DNA from: Oikopleura dioica | Taxonomy: Eukaryota > Chordata > Appendicularia > Copelata > Oikopleuridae | Assembly (NCBI GenBank): GCA_907165135.1 | Contig: OU015566.1 | Location: 5,564,157 to 5,628,156 of the forward strand | Reading direction: 5' to 3' | DNA: 64,000 bases | In this document: positions 23,737-34,157 of the stretch, in pieces | How positions within the stretch are numbered: the stretch's first letter is position 1 | Layout: each line of letters begins with the position of its first letter | Position numbers and translations under genes: made by a program | Notes under the pieces: generated by a model | The model's input: only the letters and a program-made list of their open reading frames with translations | What the model was told of the DNA's origin: nothing | The model's database searches: none

Positions 23737-24189
23737 TTCGCAAAGCTGATTATGAGAAAATTTTTAATTGGATCATTTTCAAAAAGGAGTAATTGAGGAC
23801 TTGCTTATCGGATGCTCCGGGAGGTGCGTTTTTTGATTGCGATTAGGGAAGCCATTGCTCGATTTGTTGTGCTCTGGATCTGCTTATCGCGATCACCTGT
23901 TACTCGGCTATCGGGCACTTGCCATAACTGCCACTTTTTACACATTTGTTTGAGGGAAACGAATCAAGAAGGTTTAATGAGATTATTTTTTAACTTTCGG
24001 TTTGATTTGCGATAGTGGCTTATACGGTTCAAATTATTTGAAACTATTAGTGTCTTAGTAAAAATTCATGACTAACAAACAATATAATTCTTGCCGCCTG
24101 CGCATATTTTACGATCTCTGGTCGAGATGGTTGATAGAAGTCGTCAATAAGAAAGTTGTGAGAGATTACCAACACAAGAAAGAATACCG

Positions 24190-25233
24190 ATGTCAAATGA
24201 ATCGCATTATGCCGAAAGCGAAAGTGTTTTAACGGAGGAAAGTGAAGCACCTAATTCTATATTAATTGGTATGACAAAATTAATTCGAAAAAAAAAATAT
24301 TTTCCAGATCAACTGAGATCAAAAATAGAACAAGAATCAAGGAAGGTCAACGAAAAAGTACAAATACTACAGATAAAGCTTTCTGATGCCGAGATAGAGA
24401 ACGCTAATTACAAAAAGCGAATCGCAAAACTTGAAAATACCGTCCACACCCAAGGGCACAAGATAGACCAACTAGAAACGTCACTTGAAGAAAAAATCTT
24501 GGAAAACGAAAAGCAAAGACTGAATGTCAGCAGTGGGTCGAAAATTGTCAATCAAGCACAAAAGAACCCAGGGACAGTCGTTTTACAAGAAAATTTCGGC
24601 TTGCATGAAAAACAGCTTGAGATTCTTCAAGAATACAGGAATATTTTCAATTTAAAAGTATCATATCCTTTTTGTCTCTCATTAAATTATAATTATTATT
24701 TGAAAAGCTAAGAAAGTTGTCTTGGCCACTTTACCGAGGATGATGAGAGTGAATATCAGGGTGGAAAATTTTTTTTTGATCATACGTCTTTTGCGCTCAT
24801 GATGAAAGCTTACAAAAACGGATTGAAAGAATTCACCCTGAAGGTTCGTCGAAAAATTAATTTAAAAACTGATAATAAAGAATTAAATAGCTCAGAGGTT
24901 CAGATGAAGACTTTTCAGTTGGAAAGTCAAAATTTCATTTCTCCAATGAAGAAATAGATCTACCGGACGGTGAACTAAAATGGTGTAAACGTCTTTCTAT
25001 CACTCACGAAGGTAACCGTTTCTGAGAATCTGTTTTATTTATATTCAGGGCGAAAACTTCGATTCAAAGCGAGAATTCAAGTCATGAATTCTGTTGCGGG
25101 TTTTGAACAGAAAATATACGATTGGAAAGAAACTGATTCTGAAGGTGTTCACGAGCAGATTCTTCTTTCAACGGATTGGGAAGTGCTAGGAGGAACATGG
25201 TATAGCAGATATCATCTGACTTTTCTTGAATAA
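24190..25233 (+). CDS. Coiled-coil family protein, copy 1
   Basis: Five exons in phase: 24190-24268, 24308-24638, 24717-24843, 24891-25011 and 25049-25233 (280 residues). Intron 2 (24639-24716) is GA-AG; the others are GT-AG. A short acidic N-terminus is followed by a coiled coil at about residues 27-105 (heptads such as KVQILQIKLSDAEIENANYK), a GLHEKQLEILQEY segment, then a C-terminal ~140-residue domain (CLGHFTEDDE, TSFALMMKAYKNGLKEFTLK, LRFKARIQV, WYSRYHLTFLE) that I do not recognise. The stop codon lies inside GAATAAA, so it overlaps a poly(A) signal. It is the first of four tandem paralogues and is nearly identical to copy 3 over exons 1-2. Confidence 0.8.
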
Positions 25234-25363
25234 ACATTAGTCAAAAATTCGAAGCAATATTTCAGCTTCATTCGACATTTTTACCTAAAAGTTACCTCGA
25301 AAAAATCATCAGCAAATTACCTGAATCTACCTGTACTCGCGTCCAAATCATCTTTTTCTTCTT

Positions 25364-25480
25364 ATACCGCACGGAAACAGTGCGGTGCCAAACCAGAGTG
25401 TGTGCCTAAAAGTGCTCGAACTTGACGAATTGATTATTTTCGCACTTGGATGCGAGGACCAAAATCTTTTTCAGGAGATG
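25364..25480 (+). other. Conserved hairpin block, copy 1 of 4
   Basis: About 115 bp, 130 nt past the stop of coiled-coil copy 1, is almost invariant in all four tandem units (also near 27460, 30270 and 33838) while flanks diverge. It starts with a perfect hairpin (CCGCAC, loop GGAAACA, GTGCGG) and continues GTGCTCGAACTTGACG and TTCGCACTTGGATGCGAGG. A frame reading CLKVLELDELIIFALGCED is open in all four, but in three copies it is not in frame with any upstream ATG. It could be a structured RNA, a 3' processing element or a short exon. Confidence 0.55.
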
Positions 25481-25631
25481 AATGAGAAATCTTGCTTACT
25501 TATCTAAACTGGTCAAAATATATACGGAAAAGCGCCAAAATAGTGGATGCAGGAAAAAGCAAGTTCGGGTGGCATAATCGGAGTCTCAAAAACAGAGGCG
25601 CCCAGCAGGGAGTCTCTCACTTTCCTGCAGC

Positions 25632-25967
25632 CAGTGTTCCAAATTTGGCGAAAAATTTTTGAATTTGAGCGAGCGATGAGCGAGTGGGAATTGAGCAAGG
25701 GCTGAGCGAGCAAGTGGCTGAGGGGATTTTTCAAAAATCGGCTAAGCGATTGAGCGAGCGACGTTTGAGCGAGATCTGAGCGACATTTGAGATATAAACG
25801 TCGCGCAAGCGTCGCTCAAACCTCGCTCAAACCTCGCTCAGGTCATCATATTTTTGAACATTGAGCGCGCGAGCGACTAAGCAGTTCTCTATAAAAATCA
25901 GTTGACTGGGCGGAGCATGAGCGATCGCTCAGATGTCGCTCAGCGCTCAACCAGAATTGGAACCCTG
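25632..25967. mobile_element. 336 bp hAT-like insertion full of GAGCG repeats
   Basis: The ends are CAGTGTTCCAA and TTGGAACCCTG (inverted). Near-duplicate 8 bp flanks (CCTGCAGC and CCGGCAAC) suggest an old hAT-type target duplication. The other three tandem units show the uninterrupted site TTTCCTGC followed by GCTATAAATTGG. The interior consists of degenerate GAGCGA and TCGCTC arrays forming a hairpin. Confidence 0.65.
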
Positions 25968-26275
25968 CCGGCAACGCTATAAATTGACCATCATCTTTTG
26001 CAACTCATTGTAACAATTTAAGAGCAGGCTTTCAAATAAGCCGAAATGGCGAAAATATGAACTATAAATTATAGTCTATAATTTAACATTATGAGGCAGG
26101 ACACAAATCAGAATTATATTCTTCTTATTAAATTTTTCTTTCTGAGATTCGCGGCATGAATTATTTGCGTACCTTTTCTTAGCTAAATACTAACCAGTGT
26201 TTATAGCTTCTTTCTTCCCATTTTTTGATACATTTTGAGCAGATATCCCAAAAATCAAAAGAGAGAGGCATATAA

Positions 26276-27297
26276 ATGTCTGAAAAATCTTACTACAGCG
26301 AGAGTTTTCTCTCCGATGATACAGTTGTTCCAAACTCAGCATTAATTGGTGAGGAAAATTATCGTTTTGATAGAACTTTTTTGGGTGTTCAGAACAACTG
26401 AGATCTGAAATGAAAGCTGAATCAAATAAGGTCAACGAGAAGGTACGACTGCTACAGCTAAAGCTTTCTGATGCCGATATGGAGAATACTGATCATAAAA
26501 AACGGATCGCAGAGCTTGAAAATACTGTCGAGAACCAAGGGCTAAAAATAGACCAGTTAGAAAAAACTCTTGAAGAGAAAGTATTAGAAAACGAGATGCA
26601 AACGCTCAATGTCAGCAGTGAAATGAAAATTTTCAAACCAGCTCAGAAGCCTGCTGCTTTTCAAGAAAATTATGGCTTGCATGAAAAACAGCTTGAGATT
26701 CTTCAAGAATACGGGAATGTTTTTAATAATATCATTTTCTTTTTGTCTTATTATTATTTTTATTTGAAAATTTAATAAAGTTGTCTTGGCCACTTTACCG
26801 AGAATGATGAGTTTGAGGATTATGGTGGAAACAAATATACTGATCAAACGTCTTTTGCGCTCATGATGAAAGCTTACAAAAATGGATTGAAAGAATTCAC
26901 CCTGAAGGTTGGCCGAAAAATAAACTTTTAAATTGAAAATAAATGACTAAATAGGTCGGAGCTTTAGATGAAGACTTTTCTGTTGGAAAGTCAAAATTTA
27001 ATTACTCCGATGAAGAAATAAAACTACCGGACGGTGGTATAAAATTGTGTAAACATCTTACTATCACTCACGAAGGTAACTGCTTGTGAGAATCTGCATT
27101 ATTTATATTCAGGGCGAAAAATTCGATTCAAAGCGAGAGTTCAAGTCATGGATGTTGTTGCGGGTTTTAAAAAGAGAATATACGATTGGAAAGAAACTGA
27201 CTCTGAAGGTGTTCACGAGCAAATTATTCTTTCGACGGATTGGCCTCACAGAGGAGAAGAATGGTATAGCAGATATCATCTGACTTTTCTTGAATAA
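26276..27297 (+). CDS. Coiled-coil family protein, copy 2
   Basis: Exons 26276-26348, 26393-26714, 26781-26907, 26955-27075 and 27113-27297 are in phase (275 residues). The intron after exon 2 is GA-AG (TACGG|GAATG); the others are GT-AG. It begins MSEKSYYSESFLSDD and has the same coiled coil and C-terminal domain as copy 1. The stop codon again lies within GAATAAA. It is intact and about as diverged from copies 1 and 3 as from copy 4. Confidence 0.8.
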
Positions 27298-27454
27298 ACA
27301 TTCATCAATATTTTTAAACAATATTTGAATCTTCTTTAATATTTTCATCTACAAGTAGCCTCGAAAAAGCCATGAGCAGTTGAATGAGCGAAAAAGCGCA
27401 AATAGCTGGCGCTACCAGTAATCGCGTCCAAATCATCCCTTTCTTCCTTTACCG

Positions 27455-27568
27455 CACGGAAACAGTGCGGTGCCAAACCACAGTGTGTGCCTAAAAGTGC
27501 TCGAACTTGACGAATTGATTATTTTCGCACTTGGATGCGAGGACAAAAATCTGTCTAAGGAGATAAAT
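27455..27568 (+). other. Conserved hairpin block, copy 2 of 4
   Basis: This is the same block as at 25364, with one or two substitutions (CCACAGTG for CCAGAGTG). The CCGCAC/GTGCGG stem is perfect. It lies about 160 nt past the stop of coiled-coil copy 2. Confidence 0.55.
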
Positions 27569-27869
27569 TAGGAGTCTTTCCTTCTACAAGTAGTCAAAAT
27601 ATATTTGGAAAATGGCCAAAAATCAAGATGCAGGAAGAAGCAAAAAAAGCAAGTTCGGGTGGCATAATCGGAATCTGAAATAGCAGGGGCGCGCAGCAGG
27701 GAGTCTATCAGTGATAGACTATCACTTTCCTGCGGCGCTATAAATTGGCCAACATCTGTTGCGACTCATAATTACAAGTTCAGGAAGCCTTCCTTAGGGC
27801 TTACGAATGCGCTCTGTTCTATTTCTTCAGTAATGCGCTGTATCTTTATTTAGAGTAAGATTCAGCAAC

Positions 27870-28075
27870 TGAACAAGTGTGGGAGAGAAAAGGCAAAAGC
27901 ACGGGCGATATCCGGTTATTATTATTTCAAGCAGCCTGCAGGGGGCATTTGGAGCTCTTGACTGTGCAAACCACTTTGACGAAAAGACTCTTCAACTTTT
28001 TGTTTTGTTCGCATTTCGCAAATGTGAGATCCACGCCGCATGTGATCATCTTAAACATACAAAAGAAACATGAAA
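27870..28075 (+). repeat. Duplicated 200 bp fragment (copy 1)
   Basis: This segment is nearly identical to 34995-35205 (GGGCGATATCCGG, CAAGCAGCCTGCAGGGGGC, GATCCACGCCGCATG) and follows tandem units 2 and 4. A frame reading AACRGHLELLTV looks ankyrin-like, but the two copies differ by a frame-changing indel, so I do not call a gene. It could be the 3' boundary of a larger duplicated block. Confidence 0.45.
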
Positions 28076-28360
28076 AATTATCTCCGACTCTTAAATTGCC
28101 ATAACTGCCGCTTTTTACACATTTTTTGAGGGATACGAATCAAGAAGGCCTAATGAGATTTTTTTCAAACTTGCATTTTGATTTGCAATAGCGGCTTATA
28201 CAAATTATTCGAAACTATTAGTGTCTTAGTGAAAATTCATGACTAACAAACAATATAATTCTTGCCGCCTGCGCATATTTTACGATCTCTGGTCGAGATG
28301 GTTGATAGAAGTCGTCAATAAGAAAGTTGTGAGAGATTACCAACACAAGAAAGAATACCG

Positions 28361-30136
28361 ATGTCAAATGAATCGCATTATGCCGAAAGCGAAAGTGTTT
28401 TAACGGAGGAAAGTGAAGCACCTAATTCTATATTAATTGGTATGACAAAATTAATTCGAAAAAAAAAATATTTTCCAGATCAACTGAGATCAAAAATAGA
28501 ACAAGAATCAAGGAAGGTCAACGAAAAAGTACAAATACTACAGATAAAGCTTTCTGATGCCGAGATAGAGAACGCTAATTACAAAAAGCGAATCGCAAAA
28601 CTTGAAAATACCGTCCACACCCAAGGGCACAAGATAGACCAACTAGAAACGTCACTTGAAGAAAAAATCTTGGAAAACGAAAAGCAAAGACTGAATGTCA
28701 GCAGTGGGTCGAAAATTGTCAATCAAGCACAAAAGAACCCAGGGACAGTCGTTTTACAAGAAAATTTCGGCTTGCATGAAAAACAGCTTGAGATTCTTCA
28801 AGAATACAGGAATATTTTCAATTTAAAAGTATCATATCCTTTTTGTCTCTCATTAAATTATAATTTTTATTTGAAAAGCTAAGAAAGTTGTCTTGGCCAC
28901 TTTACCGAGGGTGATGAATATGTAACTCATGGTGGAAAAAAAAACTACTGATTATACGTCTTTTGCGCTCATGATGAAAGCTTATGAAAATGGATTAAAA
29001 GAATTCACCCTGAAGGTTCGTCTAATAATTCATTGAAAATTAACGATTAAATAGTGCGGAGCTGAGGATAGAGACTTTTCTGTTGGAAAGTCAAAATTAC
29101 ATTTCTCCAACGAAATGATAAAACTACCGGGCGGTGATCTAAAATGGTGTAAACGTCTTTCTATCACTCACGAAGGTAACTGTTTCTGAGAATCTATTAT
29201 ACTTATATGCAGGGCGAAACATTAGATTCAAAGCGAGAATTCAAGCCATGGATGCTGTTGCGGGTTTTGAAAAGAAAATATACGATTGGAAAGAAACTGA
29301 TTCTGAAGGTGTTCACGAGCAGATTCTTTTTTCGACGGATTGGCCTGTAAGTTAGCCCCTTAAATTAGAAAATCAAGGAGCGGGGCTGAGACGGCCCGAA
29401 GGGCCGTCAAGCCCTTAAATTAGAAAATCAAGGAACGGGGCTGAGACGGCCCGAAGGGCCGTCAAGCCCCTTAAATTAGAAAATCAAGGAACGGGGCTGA
29501 GACGGCCCGAAGGGCCGTCAAGCCCTTAAATTAGAAAATCAAGGAACGGGGCTGAGACGGCCCGAAGGGCCGTCAAGCCCTTAAATTAGAAAATCAAGGA
29601 ACGGGGCTGAGACGGCCCGAACAAATTGAGACCTCCTTTTCAGAAAATGACCTGTATCAGGTGATCACGTGGTCAGACCAAAAAATTTTCAAATACAATT
29701 TTTTTCGTTGGGGTCAAATACCTATTGTCCCAAAATTTCAGCCCACAAACTACGAATGTTCTAGTGGAGGACTTAATGTAAATTTCTTACTTTGTTACAT
29801 AACAGTGTTACGTAACACTAAAATGCCGATTGTGAGTCATCGGTGAGAGCTTCACTAAATTTTTTTTTTGAATTATGATCAGAAGCCGACTGCGCATCGA
29901 TTCCGACCAAAAAGAGCACTCAGACTTGAGGCGCTCAAAAGATAGTCCTTTATGGGGGCGAAAAGGGTTGAAAAACGAAAAAAAAGTTTTCAAAAAAAAA
30001 ATTTTGTTAAGAACTCGGGTATGATCTTTCACCATGCCGAGTTTCAACAAGATAGGATCTATAGGGAAAAAGTTGATTTTTTTGTAAATTCACCCTAAGT
30101 ATGGTATAGCAGATATCATGTGACTTTTCTTGAATA
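28361..30136 (+). pseudogene. Coiled-coil family, copy 3 (broken)
   Basis: Exons 1-2 (28361-28439, 28479-28809) are intact and almost identical to copy 1. Exon 3 (from 28888) carries a frame change in an A-run after HGGK, giving an early stop. Exon 5 is split: after the conserved TDWP codons an insertion of about 750 bp (29347-30100), including hairpin tandem repeats, separates the last residues WYSRYHVTFLE. Exon 4 stays open, so decay is recent. A truncated coiled-coil protein could still be made. Confidence 0.7.
29350..29622. repeat. Tandem repeat, five units of 55-57 bp with a palindrome
   Basis: Each unit reads about CTTAAATTAGAAAATCAAGG, then AACGGGGCTGAGACGGCCCG and AAGGGCCGTC. The stretch GACGGCCCGAAGGGCCGTC is a perfect hairpin. 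The units are nearly identical, so expansion is recent. It lies inside the insertion that breaks coiled-coil copy 3. Confidence 0.85.
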
Positions 30137-30264
30137 AAGATTAGTCGCTACTCCGAAATACGATCTCATTTTTGCTCTGAGAAAAAGCAATGAGCAGTAG
30201 AATGAGCAAACAAACGCAAAAATCTGTAGTTAGCTATACCCGCGTCCAAATATACCTTTTCTTC

Positions 30265-30385
30265 TCCTTACCGCACGGAAACAGTGCGATGCCCAACCAC
30301 AGTGTGTGCCTCAAAGTGCTCGAACTTGACGAATTGATTATTTTCGCACTTGGATGCGAGGACCAAAATCTGTCTCAGAGATAAA
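30265..30385 (+). other. Conserved hairpin block, copy 3 of 4
   Basis: This is the same block as at 25364, with the stem slightly changed (CCGCAC against GTGCGA). Only here is the LKVLELDELIIFALGCED frame continuous with an upstream ATG (30190 or 30202), giving a 60-64 residue open frame. It is associated with the broken copy 3, so the in-frame state may be chance. Confidence 0.5.
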
Positions 30386-30724
30386 TTAGGAATCTTGCTT
30401 ACTTATCTAAACTGCCAAGCGGTCAAAATATATCTGGATAATGGCCAAAAATCAAGATGCAGGAAGGAGCAAAAAGAAGCAAGTTCGGGCGGCATAGTCG
30501 GAATCTGAAATAGCAGGGGCGCCCAGCAGGGATTCTATCACTTTCCTGCCGCGCTATAAATTGGCCAACATTTGTTGCGACTCATTATAAGATATAATTA
30601 TTAATAACAATTAAAGAAAGGCCTTACGAGTTTGCTCTTTTCTATTTCTTCAGTAATGCGCTGTATCAACAACGATCGAATAAGGGTCTCTCTTATGATT
30701 CGATCAATGAATATCTTTTTATTT

Positions 30725-31932
30725 AACATGGGCGACCCTTTGTTACTCGATAAAACGCTGGCGCTTTTGGGTTAGTTACTCAATAAAACGATGGCGCAGC
30801 AAAAAAAAATTTAATCGGTAAAACGATGGCACCCTTGTTAATCGAGGCGCGGGGCTCTCTTGCATGACGTCATCGGAGGACTCTTGCTGAAAAAAATAAT
30901 GGAAAAGGGGAATCGAGCTCGCTCCCGCTACTCTCTAAGTGGTATCACTAACCACTCAGCTAGACTAATTTGTTAGGAGACCCACATTTACAAGGGTTTA
31001 TTGTTACATTTTCTCACATGGGAGCTGAAATGGTTCTCTCAGAAAATCATTGAATTGAGCTGAGCTGAGCAGGGCATTTCAGAAATCACTGACGTGAGCT
31101 TCTTGGCTCGGCAAACTGAGCTGTGCTGGGCTCGGCATCCTGACCTGTCTAAAAACCTTAGACAGGACCTGTTTCCTGTTTTTTGGCCCTGTCCTGTGTA
31201 GCTGACCAAAATTGGGATTAAAATCTCGAAACCCTGTTTCTGTCCCTGTCCCTGACTAAAGACATGCCTGTTTTTCCTGCTCAGGGCCTGAGTTGAGACA
31301 GATTCCTGTGTAATTAGGTCAGGAAACAGGCTTCAATAGTCTAGATTCACAAAGTAATTTAAAAGAAAAAACGCCAAAAACATAATTACATTATTTTAAT
31401 GTAATGTTAATTTTGTATTTTAAACAGATCGTAGCGTTTTATATTCAGGAACTTCATTAGAGATTCAGATTAAAGCGTCGAAATTGATGTTAAACCGGTT
31501 TACTTAACCAATTCTATTTTAATAAAGTGAAAGTGATGCTTGTAGGTTATTACTACTTACTTACTTTTAACCCATATGTTACGAAGTTACTTTTACTCAT
31601 TATACCTTAAGATTTGAAGTCAAGAATCAATTGCCAAGAAAATCAATCAGCCCAATAGCCTATCTCCCCAAGAGCTGGGCTAGGAGCATTTCCGTGTATT
31701 CAAAGTGCATGTCTTCAACTTATCTATCTTCCAGCAAGAGAGTTCTCCGATGACGTCACGCCAGAGAGCCCCGCGCCTCGATTAACAAGGGTGCCATCGT
31801 TTTATCGATTAAATTTTTTTTCGCCACGCCATCGTTTTACCGATTAACAGAGGGCCGCCCGCCACAATTTTATTGAGTAACTAGTTAAAAAGCGCCAGCG
31901 TTTTATCGAGTAACAAAGGGTCGCCCATGTTA
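30725..31932. mobile_element. 1.2 kb non-autonomous element with ~200 bp inverted ends
   Basis: Ends begin TAACATGGGCGACCCTTTGT and contain three matching modules: ACTCGATAAAACGCTGGCGC, an AATCGGTAAAACGATGG segment, and CGAGGCGCGGGGCTCTCT followed by TGACGTCA. The interior holds a tRNA-like segment, a GAGCTGAGCTG patch and CCTGTTTCCTGT-type repeats. There is no transposase frame. A clear target duplication was not found. Confidence 0.7.
30905..30972 (-). repeat. tRNA-like segment (pseudo-tRNA or SINE head)
   Basis: On the minus strand an A-box-like TAGCTGAGTGGTTAG is followed about 35 nt later by a B-box-like GAGCTCGATTCCCC. No proper acceptor stem pairs, so it is not called as a functional tRNA. 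Confidence 0.4.
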
Positions 31933-32340
31933 GCTTACAAGGATTCCAAATCTTTTTTCAAATCTGAAATATCTCATCTTGAACACGAGATACGCAACAT
32001 TCTATTGGCCCGCTAATGCACTAGCGCTCGATAGAAATGCACTATTAGTAATAGTCTATTACTAATGGTCTATTAGAAAGGTCATTTTTTAATTTCCGAT
32101 TTTATATATCAAACTATATACTGTATTTTCGTGAAAAAATCTCTATTCGCTGACTTTCGCGGGTAACAAAAAAGGCTTGATTTTTGTTACCCGCTCCAAA
32201 GTTGCAAACAGTCAAAATGAAATCGCGGTATTTGCATTATTTCTCTTAGTTAAATATAAACCAGCGTTGATGGCTTCTTTTTTGCCCCTTTGTTCTTCCG
32301 CGCCGATATTCTTAGAATATAAAGAGAAAGACGTGGATAA

Positions 32341-33674
32341 ATGTCTGAAAAATCGTACTACAGCGAGAGTTTTCTATCAGAGGATTCAGTTGTTACGAAC
32401 TCAGCTTTAGTTGGTGAGGAAATTTATGGTTTCGCTGATAATTTTTTTTTTGGTTTTAGAACAACTGAGATCTGAAATGAAAGCAGAATCAAATAGGGTC
32501 AACGAAGAAGTACGAAGGCTGAAGGTCTCACTTTCGGAAGCATTGATAGACAACGCTGATTATAAAAAACGGATCGCAGATTTTGAAAATACCGTCGATA
32601 CCCAAGGGCTCAAGATAGACGAGTTAGAAAAAACTATTGAAGAGAAAATGTTAGAAACCGAGATGCAAAAACTGAATGTCAGAAATGAAATGAAAGTTTC
32701 CAAACCAGCTCAGATGCCTGCTTATAAGTTTTGCTTTTGCATCGTTTTCGCACTGGGTTTTTGGCTGATATTTAAACCCTTGGTCCTATATGAAAATTAC
32801 GGCTTGCATGGAAAACAGCTTGAGATTCTTCAAGAATACGGGAATGTTTTTAATTTAAAAATTATCATATTCTTTTTGTCTCCGAATTAATAATAATTAT
32901 TATTCGAAAAACTAAGGAAGTTGTCTTGGCCACTCTACCGAGGATGATGAGAGTGAATATCATGGTAGAAAAAATTTTACTGATAAATTGTCTTTTAATT
33001 TCAAACCAGCTCAGAAGCCTGTTTCTTTTCAAGAAAATTACGGCTTGCATGAAAACCAGCTTGAGAGTCTTCAAAAATACGGGAATGTTTTAATTTAAAA
33101 ATATCATATAAGTTTGTCTCTCATAAATCATAATTTTTATTTTAAAAGCTAAGAAAGTTGTCTTGGCCACTTTACCGAGGATGATGAGAGTGAAACTCAT
33201 GGTGGAAAGAAATATTTTGATAAAACGTCTTTTGCGCTCATGATGAAAGCTTATAAAAATGGATTAAAAGAATTCACCCTCAAGGTTGGTCGAATAATAA
33301 ATTTTATAATTGAAGATAAACAATTAAAAAGGTTGGAGCTTTAGATAAAGACTTTTCTGTTGGAAAGTCTAAATTAAGTTACTCCAATGAAAAAATAGAA
33401 CTACCGGGCGGTGATTTAAAATGGCGTCATCTTCTTTCTATCCTCCACGAAGGTAACTGTTACTAAGAATCTGCTTTATTTATATTCAGGGCGAAAAATT
33501 CGATTCAAAACGAGAATTCAAGTCATGGATGCTGTTGCGGGTTACGAACGGAAAATATACGATTGGAAAGAAACAGATTCTGAAGGTGTTTACGAGCAGA
33601 TTATTCTTGGGACGGATTGGCCTGAACGAGGAGGAGAATGGTATCCAAGATATCATCTGACTTTTCTTGAATAA
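32341..33674 (+). CDS. Coiled-coil family protein, copy 4 (enlarged)
   Basis: Six exons are all in phase: 32341-32413, 32460-32841, 32921-33082, 33158-33284, 33332-33452 and 33490-33674 (349 residues). Two changes distinguish it. Exon 2 carries an in-frame insertion (FCFCIVFALGFWLIF) that looks like a membrane segment, between the coiled coil and the YGLHGKQLEI motif. An internal tandem duplication has produced an extra exon (32921-33082) that fuses the CLGHSTEDDE start of exon 3 to a second copy of the QENYGLHENQLESLQKYG end of exon 2. Both GA-AG introns around the duplicated exon are preserved. It may be a membrane-anchored variant; function unknown. Confidence 0.75.
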
Positions 33675-33834
33675 AGATAAATCCTTATCAAAAATAAACA
33701 TCAAAATTATTTCGCGCTGCGAGTCCCATTTTATCTGTTAAATAGCTATCAAAAGCTAAGAGCAGTTCAATGAGCAAACAAAGCGCAATAGATGAAGCTA
33801 CCTTAACTCGCGTCCAAATCATCCCTTTCTTCTT

Positions 33835-33955
33835 TTCCCGCACGGAAACAGTGCGGTGCCAAACCAGAGTGTGTGCCTAAAAGTGCTCGAACTTGACGAA
33901 TTGATTATTTTCGCACTTGGATGCGAGGACGAAAATCTGTCACAGGAGATAAATT
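33835..33955 (+). other. Conserved hairpin block, copy 4 of 4
   Basis: It is almost identical to copy 1 at 25364 over about 100 bp, including the perfect CCGCAC/GTGCGG stem. It lies about 160 nt past the stop of coiled-coil copy 4. Confidence 0.55.
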
Positions 33956-34157
33956 AGGAATTTTGCTAACTTATCCTTACTGGTCAAAATGTATCTGGAA
34001 AAGGGCCAAAAATCAAGATGCAGGGAGGAGCAAAAAAGCAAGTTCTGGTGGCATAATCGGAATCTAAACTAGCAGGGGCGCGCAGCAGGAGTTCTCTCAC
34101 TTTCCTACAGCGCTATAAATTGGCAAACAGCTGTTGCGACTCATAATAACAATTTAA

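Noticed and set aside
27877-28104. Ankyrin-like open frame
   Set aside because: The near-identical copy at 34995-35205 has a frame-changing indel at the start of the motif, and only one repeat-like segment exists.
29350-29622. Regularly spaced repeats with palindromes, CRISPR-like at first sight
   Set aside because: There are no unique spacers: the whole 55-57 bp unit repeats, no cas-like genes exist, and the genome is eukaryotic.
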